In this document: in pieces, positions 11,003-20,632 of the stretch
Numbering within the stretch: the stretch's first letter is position 1
How the letters are laid out: each line of letters begins with the position of its first letter
Source of the DNA: Pseudomonas sp. B21_DOA
GTDB lineage: Bacteria; Pseudomonadota; Gammaproteobacteria; Pseudomonadales; Pseudomonadaceae
DNA length: 64,000 bases
Assembly: GCA_030544685.1 (NCBI GenBank)
Contig: CP086683.1
Location: 1,860,001-1,924,000 of the forward strand
Direction of reading: 5' to 3'
The notes under the pieces: model-generated
The model's database searches: none
Told to the model about the DNA's origin: nothing
The model's input: the letters and a program-made list of their open reading frames with translations, nothing else
Program-made: the position numbers and the translations under genes

Positions 11003-11302
11003 ATGACTGAATTGACCCAAGAGCAACGCCACGAACAAGCGCTGGAAAAATACCTTCTGGATGTGCCGGACCTGAAGGAAGAGATCAAGGACCTGAGTCC
11101 CGATGATCAGAAAGACCAGATCCAGTGGGCCTTCGAAGACGAAGCCGAAGCGCAGGGCTTGCAGCCGTGGGAGCTGACGCTCAAGTACACCAGCACGCCG
11201 GAGGAGTTCGAGGCGCAGCGCCTCGTGCTGCACAAGGAAGCGGCGGAAGTATTGGGTGTCGAGTGGGAAGAGTACTGCGAGATGAACAATCTAGTCGTTT
11301 AA
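11003..11302 (+). CDS. DUF6388-like small acidic protein
   Basis: A 99-residue, Glu/Asp-rich cytoplasmic protein (MTELTQEQRHEQALEKYLLD to EEYCEMNNLVV) that I recognise as the Pseudomonas DUF6388 type; the function is unknown. It has no signal peptide or membrane segment. The upstream in-frame extension from 10907 looks non-coding, so I place the start at ATG 11003, although the ribosome site (GCGAGAA) is weak. A possible TATATT -10 box lies at about 10865. It converges on nadC across the heptamer-repeat spacer. Confidence 0.7.
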   Translation: MTELTQEQRHEQALEKYLLDVPDLKEEIKDLSPDDQKDQIQWAFEDEAEAQGLQPWELTLKYTSTPEEFEAQRLVLHKEAAEVLGVEWEEYCEMNNLVV

Positions 11303-11391
11303 AAGCAGCTACAAGTTTCAAGCTGCAAGCTACAAGTTAAAGCAGAATCGCTCAGCTTGCAGCTTGCAGCTTGCAGCTTGCAGCTTGCAGC
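11303..11391. repeat. Tandem heptamer AGCTTGC with inverted partner between convergent genes
   Basis: Five perfect copies of AGCTTGC plus a partial one run from 11354 to 11392. About 30 bases upstream the complementary CAAGCTGCAAGCTACAAG occurs, so the region can fold into a long imperfect hairpin between the ends of the DUF6388 gene and nadC. It may act as a bidirectional terminator. A shorter relative occurs at 34959-34987 beside the end of speC. Confidence 0.75.
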
Positions 11392-12240
11392 TCAGAGACT
11401 CAGTCTCATCGACAGATCCACCGCTTTGACATCCTTGGTCATCGCACCAATCGAAATGTAATCCACGCCCGTTTCGGCGATCGGCAGCAGCGTGCTTTCG
11501 TTGATGCCGCCGCTGGCTTCCAGTTTCGCTTTGCCGGCGGTCAGGCGTACCGCTTCGCGCATGTCGTCCAGGCTCAGTTCGTCGAGCATGATGATGTCGG
11601 CGCCGGCTTCCAGCGCCTGCTTCAGTTCTTCAAGACTTTCCACTTCGATCTCCACCGGTTTGCCCGGGGCGATCTTGTGCGCGGCGGCCACGGCTTCGGC
11701 GATGCCACCGCTGGCGGCGATGTGGTTTTCCTTGATCAGGAAAGCGTCGTAGAGACCGATGCGGTGGTTGTGACAGCCGCCGCAGGTCACCGCATATTTC
11801 TGTGCCATACGCAGGCCGGGCAGAGTCTTGCGGGTGTCGAGCAACTTGACCTGCGTCTCGCCGACGAAGTCCGCCAGGTATTGCGCGCGCGTCGCTACGC
11901 CGGACAACAACTGCAGGAAGTTCAACGCGCTGCGTTCACCCGTCAGCAACGAGCGAGCCGGGCCTTCGAGGTGGAACAGCGGCTGATTGGCCTTGACCCG
12001 CTGGCCGTCGACCACTTGCCAATGCACCGCCACGCGCGGATCGAGCTGGCGGAACACCGCATCGACCCACGCGGTGCCGCAGATGACGGCGTCGTCGCGG
12101 GTGATAATGGTGGCTTTGGCCAGGCGTTCGGCCGGGATCAGTTGCGCGGTGATGTCGCCGCTGCCGACGTCTTCAAGCAACGCACGACGCACGTTGTTTT
12201 CGATTTCGGCGGTCAGATCGGCGAGACGTAGATTCGGCAT
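11392..12240 (-). CDS. nadC: Nicotinate-nucleotide pyrophosphorylase (quinolinate phosphoribosyltransferase)
   Basis: Converts quinolinate and PRPP to nicotinate mononucleotide in de novo NAD synthesis. The 282-residue protein has the N-terminal open-faced sandwich ([19 protein letters not shown]) and the barrel with [30 protein letters not shown] and the C-terminal EASGGINE / [10 protein letters not shown] phosphate loop. I chose ATG 12240 ([14 protein letters not shown]) over the longer in-frame start at 12312, which adds non-conserved residues. It diverges from the DUF1631 gene. Confidence 0.96.
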   Translation of the reverse strand: MPNLRLADLTAEIENNVRRALLEDVGSGDITAQLIPAERLAKATIITRDDAVICGTAWVDAVFRQLDPRVAVHWQVVDGQRVKANQPLFHLEGPARSLLTGERSALNFLQLLSGVATRAQYLADFVGETQVKLLDTRKTLPGLRMAQKYAVTCGGCHNHRIGLYDAFLIKENHIAASGGIAEAVAAAHKIAPGKPVEIEVESLEELKQALEAGADIIMLDELSLDDMREAVRLTAGKAKLEASGGINESTLLPIAETGVDYISIGAMTKDVKAVDLSMRLSL

Positions 12241-12506
12241 AACGGACTCCACAAACAAAGTGGTTCGATTATAGGGGCAGGGCGCGAGCCAACCCAAGGC
12301 GAGAACGCGCATGCCTGACGCATCTGGTCGATTTTCCTGCGCTGAGTTCGAGGCGCATGGCGTATAGGGGAAACCCTGAGACCTATAGCATCGCCGGCCT
12401 CTTTTGCCAGATAATCCGCCTTGTATTTGACGTCATGGCTTTGACGAACGACTCCACTGGGGCAGTGTCAAAGCGACGAACCGAATCACCGTTCCAGGAG
12501 GCCAGG

Positions 12507-14683
12507 ATGCGCAACGACGGGAAAGTGGTGCCTTTGCACCGGGCGACTGCCGATCTGGCGGACCACTCGCCGCTTGCCCGCTTGCCGGTGATTCTGCTGC
12601 AGGTTCGCGACAAGGCTGCGCAGCAGCTGCGCCACGATTTGCAGGAGCTGTTCGATAACGCTGATGACACCCTGTTCGAAATGGCCGACCGGGCGCGCAA
12701 CGACGTCGATCAGAACATTTTTTCGAAGCCATGCGCGACCTGCGCCTCAAGCGCAAGAATATCGAGCGCGGCTTTCTTGAACTGTTCTTTGAAGCCTTCG
12801 CCGGCCTTACCCAATACGATCCCGCCGCCAATACCCTGCCACGCACCCCGGTGGTCGAAGAGTCGGCGCCGCGCACCGATGCCATGGAGCGTACCGTCGC
12901 CGTGCAGACCATGGTCAGCCGTGTGCTCAAGCGCGACGGCTTTGCCCTCGACCAACTGACCGCACGGTTCAGCTCGATGCTCGGCAAGCGTCTCGATGAT
13001 CAGCACAATCCCCTCAGCCCGGCGATGCTCTGCGAATACTTCCTGCAGGCCGGGCGTAACCTCGGCGTCGAGATCAAGGTCAAGCTGATCCTGCTCAAAC
13101 TGTTCGAACGCTATGTGCTGGCCGACACCGAGCAACTGTATGCCGAAGCCAATCAGTTGCTGCTCGCCACCGGCGTGTTGCCACATCTGAAACCCGCCGT
13201 GGCTCGTCGCATGGTCGAGCCTGCCGATAGCGACACATTCATTGAAGATCTCGACGAGCCGCCAGCGGACGAAGGCATCGAGGAAGTGTTCGCAGCGATG
13301 CAGCAATTGCTCGCCCACGTGCGCGGCCGCGTCACACCGACCCTGGAGCCCGGTGCCCCGGCGCATCCGATCAATACCCGCGACCTGCTGCGGTTGTTGT
13401 CGCACTTGCAGCAATACGTCCCTGCGCTCGAGGCTCAGGAGGATTTCGATCTGCGCCACCAGCTCGAGCAACTGCTGACCCGGGTCAGCGTCAGAAGCGG
13501 CAGATCCCGCGTCGTCGCGACGGCCGACGAAGACGTGATCAACCTGATCGCCATGGTCTTCGACTGCATCCTCGATGATCGCAACGTGCCTGACGCGCTC
13601 AAGACGCTGATCGGCCGACTGCAGATTCCGATGCTCAAGGTCGCTGTACTGGACAAAAGTTTCTTCAGCCGCAGCACGCACCCGGCGCGGCGCCTGCTCA
13701 ATGAAATCGCCGAGGCCGCAATGGGCTGGAGCGATTGCGACGGCGCTGAGCGCGACAACCTCTACGTGCGCATCGAGCAAGTGGTACAGCGCTTGCTCAG
13801 CGAGTTTGTCGACGACCCGGCGATCTTCTCCGAACTGCTCGCCGACTTCCTCGCCTTCACTCAGGAAGAGCGCCGCCGCACCGAACTGCTTGAACAACGC
13901 TTGCGGGACGCCGAGGAAGGCCGGGCGAAGGCCGAGCTGGCTCAGCGGCGTGTCTCGCAGGCGTTGCAACAGGCGCTACTGGGCAAAGTGCTGCCGGCGA
14001 CGGTAGTGAGTTTCGTCCAGCAGGCCTGGAGCAAAGTGCTGTTGCTGACCTGCCTCAAGCATGGCGATCAGTCTGCCGAATGGCACGCCGACGTGCAGAC
14101 CATGGAACAGTTGGTCTGGAGCGTGCAGCGCCACGACGACGGCGAATCCAGCCTGCGCCTGCTGGCACTGGTCCCGGGGTTGCTCAAGTCACTGCGCGAT
14201 GGCCTGAGCAGCACCGCGTTCGACCCGTTTGCCACCAGCGAATTTTTCAGTGAGCTGGAGGCTCTGCACGTGCGCGTGCTGGAGCGTTCCGACGATGCCG
14301 ATCACAGCGCCATGCCGCTGATCGAAGTCACGCCCGAGGTCTTGCAGCACAGCGCCGGCCAGGCAACAGCCACCCCGGCGCCGCGCCTGGCGCAAGACGC
14401 TGCCGGTCTGTCTCAGGTCGAGCAGTTGCGAGTGGGCCACTGGGTGGTGTTCGACGCAGACGACGAACAGACCTTGCGTTGCAAACTCGCCGCGATCATC
14501 GAAGAGACCGGCAAATATGTCTTCGTCGACCGCACCGGGACGAAAGTGCTGGAGCACAGCCGCACCGACCTCGCCTTGGCTTTCAGCCGTGGCGCCGCGC
14601 GTGCGCTGGATGACACCTTGCTGTTCGACCGCGCATTGGAATCGGTGCTGGGCGACCTGCGGCGACTCAATCGCGGCAAGTGA
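12507..14683 (+). CDS. DUF1631 family protein (one single-base deletion)
   Basis: A large cytoplasmic protein of unknown function, 725 residues once the frame is repaired. The T-run 12718-12723 has six T where seven are needed; adding one joins DVDQNIF to FEAMRDLRLKRKNIERGFLE. It is mostly helical and Leu/Arg/Glu-rich, with the family block HPARRLLNEIAEAAMGW near residue 390, a coiled-coil-like stretch (ERRRTELLEQRLRDAEEG) and a C-terminal beta-rich segment (LRVGHWVVFDADDE, YVFVDRTGTKVLEHS) that loosely resembles a PilZ-type barrel; I cannot see the c-di-GMP-binding motifs. Start ATG 12507 has a perfect AGGAGG site; an alternative ATG lies at 12435. The nadC-DUF1631-ampD order is conserved in Pseudomonas. 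Confidence 0.85.
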
Positions 14684-14747
14684 TCGCGCGGTGAGGGTGG
14701 ATCGCGGCATACTGGGCGCCCACATGGTCGGCGTTGAAGGAATCGGT

Positions 14748-15308
14748 ATGCAGTTGGATCCCGCGAGCGGGTGGTGTCATGGCGTGCAGATCTGCCCGTC
14801 GCCCAACTTCAATGAGCGCCCGGCGGGCGAAGTGTCCCTGTTGGTCATCCACAACATCAGCCTGCCGCCGGCGCAATTCGCCACGGGCAAGGTGCAGGAA
14901 TTTTTCCAGAATCGTCTGGATGTCACCGAACATCCCTACTTTGCAGGCATCGCTGACCTGCGTGTCTCGGCGCATTTTCTGATCGAACGTGACGGCAAGG
15001 TCACCCAGTTTGTCTCCTGTCTTGCGCGGGCGTGGCATGCCGGGGTTTCTGTGTTCGAGGGCCGTGAAACCTGTAACGATTTTTCCGTGGGCATCGAGCT
15101 GGAAGGCACCGATGATCTGCCGTTCACCGACGAGCAATATCGCGCGCTTACTGCGCTGTCCCGGCAGTTGCAGAAACGTTTTCCGGCGATCACTGATCAG
15201 CGTATCTGCGGCCACAGCGATATCGCTCCGGGGCGCAAGACCGATCCGGGACCGGCATTCGACTGGGCACGCTACCGCGCAGCCCTGGCAAAAGAGGAAG
15301 GACAATGA
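14748..15308 (+). CDS. ampD: 1,6-anhydro-N-acetylmuramyl-L-alanine amidase AmpD
   Basis: Cytosolic zinc amidase that cleaves anhydro-muropeptides during peptidoglycan recycling; its loss derepresses AmpC beta-lactamase through AmpR. The 186-residue amidase_2 domain shows zinc ligands at His35 (LLVIHNIS), His156 (CGHSDIAPGRKTDPGPAF) and Asp166, with Glu117 and Lys164 at catalytic positions. Start ATG 14748 has AAGGA six bases upstream; an in-frame ATG at 14724 is less well placed. It overlaps ampE by four bases. Confidence 0.95.
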   Translation: MQLDPASGWCHGVQICPSPNFNERPAGEVSLLVIHNISLPPAQFATGKVQEFFQNRLDVTEHPYFAGIADLRVSAHFLIERDGKVTQFVSCLARAWHAGVSVFEGRETCNDFSVGIELEGTDDLPFTDEQYRALTALSRQLQKRFPAITDQRICGHSDIAPGRKTDPGPAFDWARYRAALAKEEGQ

Positions 15309-16144
15309 GTTTTCTGGTGTTACTGCTGGCGGTGTGGATCGAGAAGTTTTCGGCCCTGCGTCATCGGCTTCAACGCGACGGCGGATGGATCCGCGAACTG
15401 CACAAACTCGAAAACAGCAAACGGCTGGCCAGGCAACCGTGGCTGGTGCTGACGATTCTGGTGCTGTGCCCGGTGGCGTTGCTGGCGCTGTTGCTGCTGG
15501 TGCTGGAACCGGTGGCGTACGGTCTGCTGGCGCTGCCGGTGCACTTGTTGGTGGTGATTTACAGCCTCGGGCGTGGCGATCTGCTCGGCGGCCTCGGGCC
15601 GTTCCGCGATGCCTGGCGTCGTGAGGACCTGCAAGCGGCGGCGCACGTGGCCAAGCGCGACCTGAACATCTGCGCTGACAGCGGCGAGCAATTGCTCGAG
15701 CAGGTGCAAGGTCATTTGTTGTGGCAGGCCTATCAGAGTTTCTTCGCGGTGATCTTCTGGTATTTCCTCCTCGGTCCGGTGGCAGCATTGGCCTATCGGC
15801 TGTTGGCGCTGGCCGAAGAGCACGGGACCAACCCGGCGCTGGTCGAGCGTGCTGCGCAGTTGCGCCATGCCTTCGATTGGGTGCCGGTGCGTTTGCTGGC
15901 GGCGAGTCTGGCGCTTGTCGGCAACTTCGTCGCGGTCAGTCGAGTGATGCTGCACGAACTGTTGAACTGGAACATCAGCGCAGCGCAGTTGATCAACAAG
16001 GTCGGCCTGGCAGCCGGGGAGGTTCCACCGCCAGTGGTCGGCCCGGACGGCATCAACACCCTCGACTGCCTGTGGGAACTGCTGCTGCGCGCGGCGGTGC
16101 TGTGGTATGCCGGGTTTGCCTTGTGGACTGTTCTGGTTCACTGA
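15305..16144 (+). CDS. ampE: Regulatory signaling modulator protein AmpE
   Basis: Inner-membrane protein of the ampDE operon, 279 residues. Hydrophobic helices are visible at about 1-12, 44-80 (including LVLTILVLCPVALLALLLLV), 145-165 and near the C-terminus (RAAVLWYAGFALWTVLVH). A family-typical segment is LFWYF-like FFAVIFWYFLLGPVAALAYR. The ATGA overlap with ampD indicates translational coupling. Its biochemical role is still unclear; the AmpE family is related to CobD-like membrane proteins. Confidence 0.93.
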   Translation: MSFLVLLLAVWIEKFSALRHRLQRDGGWIRELHKLENSKRLARQPWLVLTILVLCPVALLALLLLVLEPVAYGLLALPVHLLVVIYSLGRGDLLGGLGPFRDAWRREDLQAAAHVAKRDLNICADSGEQLLEQVQGHLLWQAYQSFFAVIFWYFLLGPVAALAYRLLALAEEHGTNPALVERAAQLRHAFDWVPVRLLAASLALVGNFVAVSRVMLHELLNWNISAAQLINKVGLAAGEVPPPVVGPDGINTLDCLWELLLRAAVLWYAGFALWTVLVH

Positions 16145-16160
16145 TTAGAGAAGATCAAAA

Positions 16161-16236
16161 GATCGCAGCCTGCGGCAACTCCTACATGGGATCGCATTTC
16201 CTGTAGGAGCTGCCGAAGGCTCGGACCGCGATCGGA
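16161..16236. repeat. Inverted pair of REP-like elements, GTAGGAGCTGCCG family
   Basis: The minus-oriented copy (GATCGCAGCCTGCGGCAACT...) runs at 16161-16185. A diverged plus copy (GTAGGAGCTGCCGAAGGCT...) starts at 16203. Single copies of the same element occur at 42576-42600 and 56362-56386. The pair lies between ampE and the chemoreceptor gene. Confidence 0.8.
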
Positions 16237-16399
16237 CGATCTTTTCGCTTTTGACTGTGGCGATCACTGCATCGCCATTAACCTTAAGTTACAAAACCTC
16301 CCGCCGATTTGCGCTATACAGAGATAGCGCCCGATAGTGGCTATCTGCTTTCGTCCCGCGCCTGCCAATAAAAACAAGAAAAACCAAGGGAGACTTCCA

Positions 16400-18429
16400 G
16401 TGAAGAGCTTGCTCTATCCCGCCGTCTCGCTGATGAACCGTCTGAGCTTCGGCATGAAGTTCAGCCTGATCAGCGTGCTGTTCCTAGTGCCGATGCTGGT
16501 GACCAATTTCTATCTGGTGCGCGACTCCTATCGCGAATTTCAGGGCACCCGCGTCGAACTGCAGAGCCTCGACCTGTTGGGCAGCAGCTTGAGCCTGCGT
16601 CGCGATCTGGAGACCCTGAACAATCTGGTGCAGATCGACGTCACCCTCGGCCAGTCCGGCAAGGCCGGCAACGTCGAAGCGCAGATCCAGACGCTGGAGC
16701 AGGCTTTGCTCGCGCGCCTGGAAGGGCTGGCGGCGATGACCGAGGACCCGGAGCAGATCAAGCAGTTCGAGGCGAAACGCGATGAAATGATCGCCGCGTT
16801 CAAGGCCCAGCAAGCGGAGAGCTCGCTGCAAAGCAAAAGCGCGTTGATTGGCAAGTTGCTGGCCAATGCGCAGATTTTCAGCCAGATCATCACCAGTCAG
16901 GCCGGCCTCAGTCGCGATAACCAGAGCGACATTCGCCAGCTCAGCGAACTGGTGACGCTGATCACCCCAGCGTCACGCAGACTCTCGGCGAAGGCCGGGC
17001 GATAGGCTCGTATTCGTTGGGCCAGGGCTTTCTCAACAGTTCCTCGAGCACGCGTTTTGACGAGTTGCTGGTGCAGATCGAAAAGCTCCAGGCCGAGTAC
17101 GCGCTGAAACTGCAAGACGCCCTCGGTTCCAGCAGCGCCGCACGCGAATCCCTCAGTGCCCAGGCCGACACCAGCAAGGCTTCACTCAAGCAGGCCAGCG
17201 AGCTGTTCGAAGAACAAGTGGTGATGGCCGACACCCTCGATGCGCCGTGGCAGGCGTTCTACGATCAGGTCACCGGGCTGATGGAACACACCTACCAGCT
17301 CAATCAGGCCACGCTGAAATTCCTCGGCAGCCAGTTGCAGCAGCGTCTGGCGCAGAATCGCACGCACATGATTCTGCAAGCCTCGGCGCTGTCGGTGGTG
17401 TTCGTGCTGATTTTCTATCTTTATGGCGGTTTCTACGCCTCGACCCGCACCACCCTGAAAAGCCTTGGCGCGATGATGGACAAGGTCGCGGCCGGTGACA
17501 TGACCGTCAACTTCAAGGCCAGCAGCCGTGATGAACTGGGCGAGTTGGGCGAGGTGTTCAACGGCACGGTGAAGAAGATTCACGACTTGATCGAACGCGT
17601 CGGCCACACCGTCGGCGAGGTCGAGCGTCAGGCCGGACAGGTCGAAAGCGTGTCGGCGCAAAGCAATCAGGCCGTCGCCGGCCAGCGTACGCAGATCGAA
17701 CAAGTGGCGACGGCGATGAACCAGATGTCGGCGACGTCAATGGAAGTCGCGCGCAGTGCTGCGGCCGCGGTGAGCAGCGCCCATAGCGTCAACGACGAAA
17801 CCCTCAGCGGGCGCGGTCTGGTGGAATCGCAGCAAGGCAGCATTGCCGCGCTGGCCAGCGAAATCGATCAGTCGGTGCTAGTGATCAATCAACTGGCCAG
17901 CGACAGCCAGTCGATCAGCCGTGTGCTTGAGGTGATCAAGAGCATCGCCGAACAGACCAACCTGCTGGCGCTCAACGCCGCTATCGAAGCGGCCCGGGCC
18001 GGTGAGCAGGGGCGCGGTTTTGCCGTGGTCGCCGACGAAGTGCGCACCTTGGCCAAGCGCACCCAGCAATCGACCGAAGAAATCGAACAGATGATCGCCA
18101 AGTTGCACGGCGGCGTCGGCGCGGCGGTGAAGGCCATGGGTGTCAGCCATCAGATGGCCAATGGCACGGTCGGGCAGTCGGAGAAGGTCCAGCAGGCACT
18201 GGAAAATATTCTTGGCGCGGTGGGCATGATCGTCGACCAGAACCAGCAGATTGCCGCTGCCGTGGAACAGCAGACCGCCGTGGCCCATGACATCGACCAG
18301 AACATCGTCGAAATCAACCGCGCCGGCGAACGCACAGCGCAAGGTGCGCACCAGACCGAAGATGCCAGCCGCGCGCTGTCGGCGCAGGTGGTTGAGCTCA
18401 AACAACTGATCAGTGCGTTTCGCGTCTGA
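16400..18429 (+). CDS. Methyl-accepting chemotaxis protein (one single-base deletion)
   Basis: Membrane chemoreceptor, 676 residues after repair. Order: TM1 (about 20-42, FSLISVLFLVPMLVTNFYLV), a large helical periplasmic sensor, TM2 (about 325-347, ASALSVVFVLIFYLYGGF), HAMP domain (about 350-400), then the signalling hairpin with tip LNAAIEAARAGEQGRGFAVV near residue 525-545. The C-run 16965-16968 needs one more C; adding it joins TLIT to PSVTQTLGEGRAIGSYSLGQG. Start GTG 16400 follows AAGGGAG. No C-terminal CheR-binding pentapeptide is seen. Its position next to ampE matches P. aeruginosa PA4520 (from memory); the ligand is unknown. Confidence 0.9.
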
Positions 18430-18451
18430 AAGCTGGAACCGGATCAAAAAT

Positions 18452-18538
18452 GTGGGAGCGAGCCTGCTCGCGAAGGCGGTGGATCAGGCACTGGCGATGT
18501 CACTGACAGACCGCTATCGCGAGCAGGCTCGCTTCCAC
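18452..18538. repeat. Inverted REP pair (GTGGGAGCGAGC family)
   Basis: A 22-base element at 18452-18473 and its inverted copy at 18517-18538 frame a variable spacer. The pair lies between the convergent chemoreceptor and tatD genes and may serve as a shared 3' hairpin. Confidence 0.9.
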
Positions 18539-18552
18539 AGGGGACGGCGGTG

Positions 18553-19329
18553 TTACCAGCCGAAGACTTCGCAGCAGTTGGCGGTGCTGGCGGCGGCGAG
18601 TTGTTCAGGCGTGATATTCATCAGCTCGGCCAGCGCCGCACAAATCGCCGGCAGATGCGCCGGGCTGTTGCGCTGGCCGGGGAACATCGCGGGGGCCATG
18701 TCCGGTGAATCGGTTTCCAGCACCACCGATTGCAGCGGCAGTTCCGGCAGGACCCGATGCATGCGCAATGCCTGCGGCCAGGTCGGTGCACCGCCAAGAC
18801 CCAGTTTGAAACCGAGCTTGATGTATTCCCGCGCTTCCTCGCGGCTGCCGGCGAAGGCGTGGATGATGCCGGCGCGTTTGAGCTTGAAGCGTTTGAGCGT
18901 GGCGATCACCGCTGCGTGGCTGCGGCGTACATGGATCAGTGCTGGCAACTCGAAGTCCGCCGCCAGTTGCAGCTGCGCTTCGAACAACGATTGCTGGCGC
19001 TCGCGATCCAGGGTTTCGATGAAATAATCGAGGCCGATCTCGCCGACTGCGCACAGCTGCCGATGCCCACGCAACCGTGTCAGCCAGTCCCCCAGCGCAT
19101 GCAAATCCTCGGGCCGATGCTGATCGAGAAACACCGGGTGCAGACCGAACGCCGCGTACAGCTCGGCATCGCTCTGCACCAGATCCCAGACCCGTTGCCA
19201 GTTGTCCTGATGCACGCCCAGCACGACGATGCGCCGCACGCCAAGGGCGCGGCTTTCGGCCAGCAACTCGGCGCGATCGGCGTCGAAGTCGGGGAAGTCG
19301 AGGTGGGTGTGGCTGTCGATCAGCTCCAC
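18553..19329 (-). CDS. TatD family metal-dependent hydrolase
   Basis: A 258-residue TIM-barrel hydrolase with the N-terminal metal-binding DSHTHLDF (His7, His9), GEIGLDYF, ALIHVRRSH, HAFAGSREEA and ETDSPDMAP motifs of the TatD DNase family. Members act as 3'-5' exonucleases or deoxyribonucleases in DNA repair and turnover, but specificity cannot be read here. It ends beside the REP pair. Its start at 19329 is 3 bases from the end of fruR, suggesting co-transcription as fruR-tatD. Confidence 0.92.
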   Translation of the reverse strand: MELIDSHTHLDFPDFDADRAELLAESRALGVRRIVVLGVHQDNWQRVWDLVQSDAELYAAFGLHPVFLDQHRPEDLHALGDWLTRLRGHRQLCAVGEIGLDYFIETLDRERQQSLFEAQLQLAADFELPALIHVRRSHAAVIATLKRFKLKRAGIIHAFAGSREEAREYIKLGFKLGLGGAPTWPQALRMHRVLPELPLQSVVLETDSPDMAPAMFPGQRNSPAHLPAICAALAELMNITPEQLAAASTANCCEVFGW

Positions 19330-19332
19330 GAT

Positions 19333-20328
19333 TCAGTCCCGATGAATACGCTGCTTGAAGGTCCGCGCAATGGCTTGCACGCCCGGTTGGTAGTCGTCCT
19401 GCTCGACCGCGGCCAAGGCCAGTTCCAGGGCCTTGTCGGCGATCAGCTGGTGTTGCTGGGACATGGCGTTGACCGGCAGCGGCAGGAAATCCAGCAACTG
19501 CGTGTCGCCGAAGGTGCCAAGGCGCAGCGGCCGCGATTTCAACGGGAAATCATGCAGCGCATCGAACACGCCCTGTAGCAGCACGTAGGAAGTGGTCACC
19601 AGCGCGTCAGGCAAATGCCCCAGACGCTGCAGGAGTTCTTCCATCAATTGCTTGCCGCACTCGCGGCTGAACGACTCGGCGTGCTCGACCAGCACTTCGC
19701 CTTTGAAGTCGCTGAGCGCTGCGCGGAAACCGGCGGCACGCTCCTGGCTGATGCTCAGCTCCGGGCGTGCGCCGAGCAGCACGATCTGTTTGGGCTGCGG
19801 GTCTAGCAGGCTCTGGGTCAGGTGCAGACTGGCCTCGCGGTCGTCGCTGATCACCGAACAGAAATGCTCCGGCTCCATGACCCGGTCGATGGCGATGATC
19901 GGCAGACCTTTGGCCTGCAACTGGCGGTAGCTGTCATCATCGGCGGGCAGGCAACTGGCAACGATCAGCGCATCGCAGCGACGCGCGCGGAACAGTTGCA
20001 GCAACTGGCGCTCGCTGTCCGGCGCATCGTCGGAACTGGCGATCAGCAATTGATAACCGCGCGCCCGCGCGCCTTGTTCGAGCAACTTGGCGATCCGCGC
20101 GTAACTGGGGTTTTCCAGATCCGGCAGGATAAAGCCCAGGGTGCGCGTGTGCCGACTGCGCAGGCCGGCCGCTTGCGGATTGGGCGTGAAGCCGTGCAGA
20201 TCGACCACCGCGCGCACGCGCTCGACGGTCGCGTTGCTGATGCGTTGCTGTTCGGCCTTGCCGTTGATGACGTAGCTGGCGGTGGTGACGGAGACGCCGG
20301 CCAACCGCGCGATATCACTGAGTTTCAA
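19333..20328 (-). CDS. fruR: LacI-family fructose repressor FruR/Cra
   Basis: A 331-residue LacI/GalR regulator. The N-terminal helix-turn-helix (LSDIARLAGVSVTTASYVING, shown in two parts) is followed by a hinge and a periplasmic-binding-protein-like effector domain. In P. putida the orthologue (Cra) represses the fru operon and is released by fructose-1-phosphate. The divergent position from fruBKA and the operator at 20475-20486 support the same role. tatD follows with a 3-base gap. Confidence 0.93.
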   Translation of the reverse strand: MKLSDIARLAGVSVTTASYVINGKAEQQRISNATVERVRAVVDLHGFTPNPQAAGLRSRHTRTLGFILPDLENPSYARIAKLLEQGARARGYQLLIASSDDAPDSERQLLQLFRARRCDALIVASCLPADDDSYRQLQAKGLPIIAIDRVMEPEHFCSVISDDREASLHLTQSLLDPQPKQIVLLGARPELSISQERAAGFRAALSDFKGEVLVEHAESFSRECGKQLMEELLQRLGHLPDALVTTSYVLLQGVFDALHDFPLKSRPLRLGTFGDTQLLDFLPLPVNAMSQQHQLIADKALELALAAVEQDDYQPGVQAIARTFKQRIHRD

Positions 20329-20474
20329 CCCGGTATTTCCTTGTTGTTTCGAGCATGCCGCGACATTTTCGCCAATCCTACCCGATAAGGGCAGTCGACT
20401 TGTTGCCTGGGCAGATCCGACCAGTTGGACTTCAAGGATGAGACATTATCGAGTAACGTGCCGATCAATCTAGA

Positions 20475-20486
20475 TTAAACGTTTCA
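20475..20486. promoter_or_regulatory. Cra/FruR operator TTAAACGTTTCA
   Basis: The 12-base sequence TTAAACGTTTCA matches exactly the operator I recall for P. putida Cra upstream of fruB. It lies 147 bases upstream of fruB and 146 bases upstream of fruR, so it can control both directions. Confidence 0.85.
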
Positions 20487-20632
20487 GCAAGCGTATTTTC
20501 TACGTTTTAGACGCCTTTGGCCGGTCCTGCCGTGAAACCGCCAAAACTGCCGCTGAAAAGCGCGGCAGAGCGCCTAAGCTGTGAACCATTCAAAACAATA
20601 CCTGGCGTTGAACTGCGCCAAAAGGAGATCGC

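Noticed and set aside
11354..11392. Possible CRISPR or minisatellite
   Set aside because: The seven-base units are directly tandem with no spacers and no cas genes nearby.
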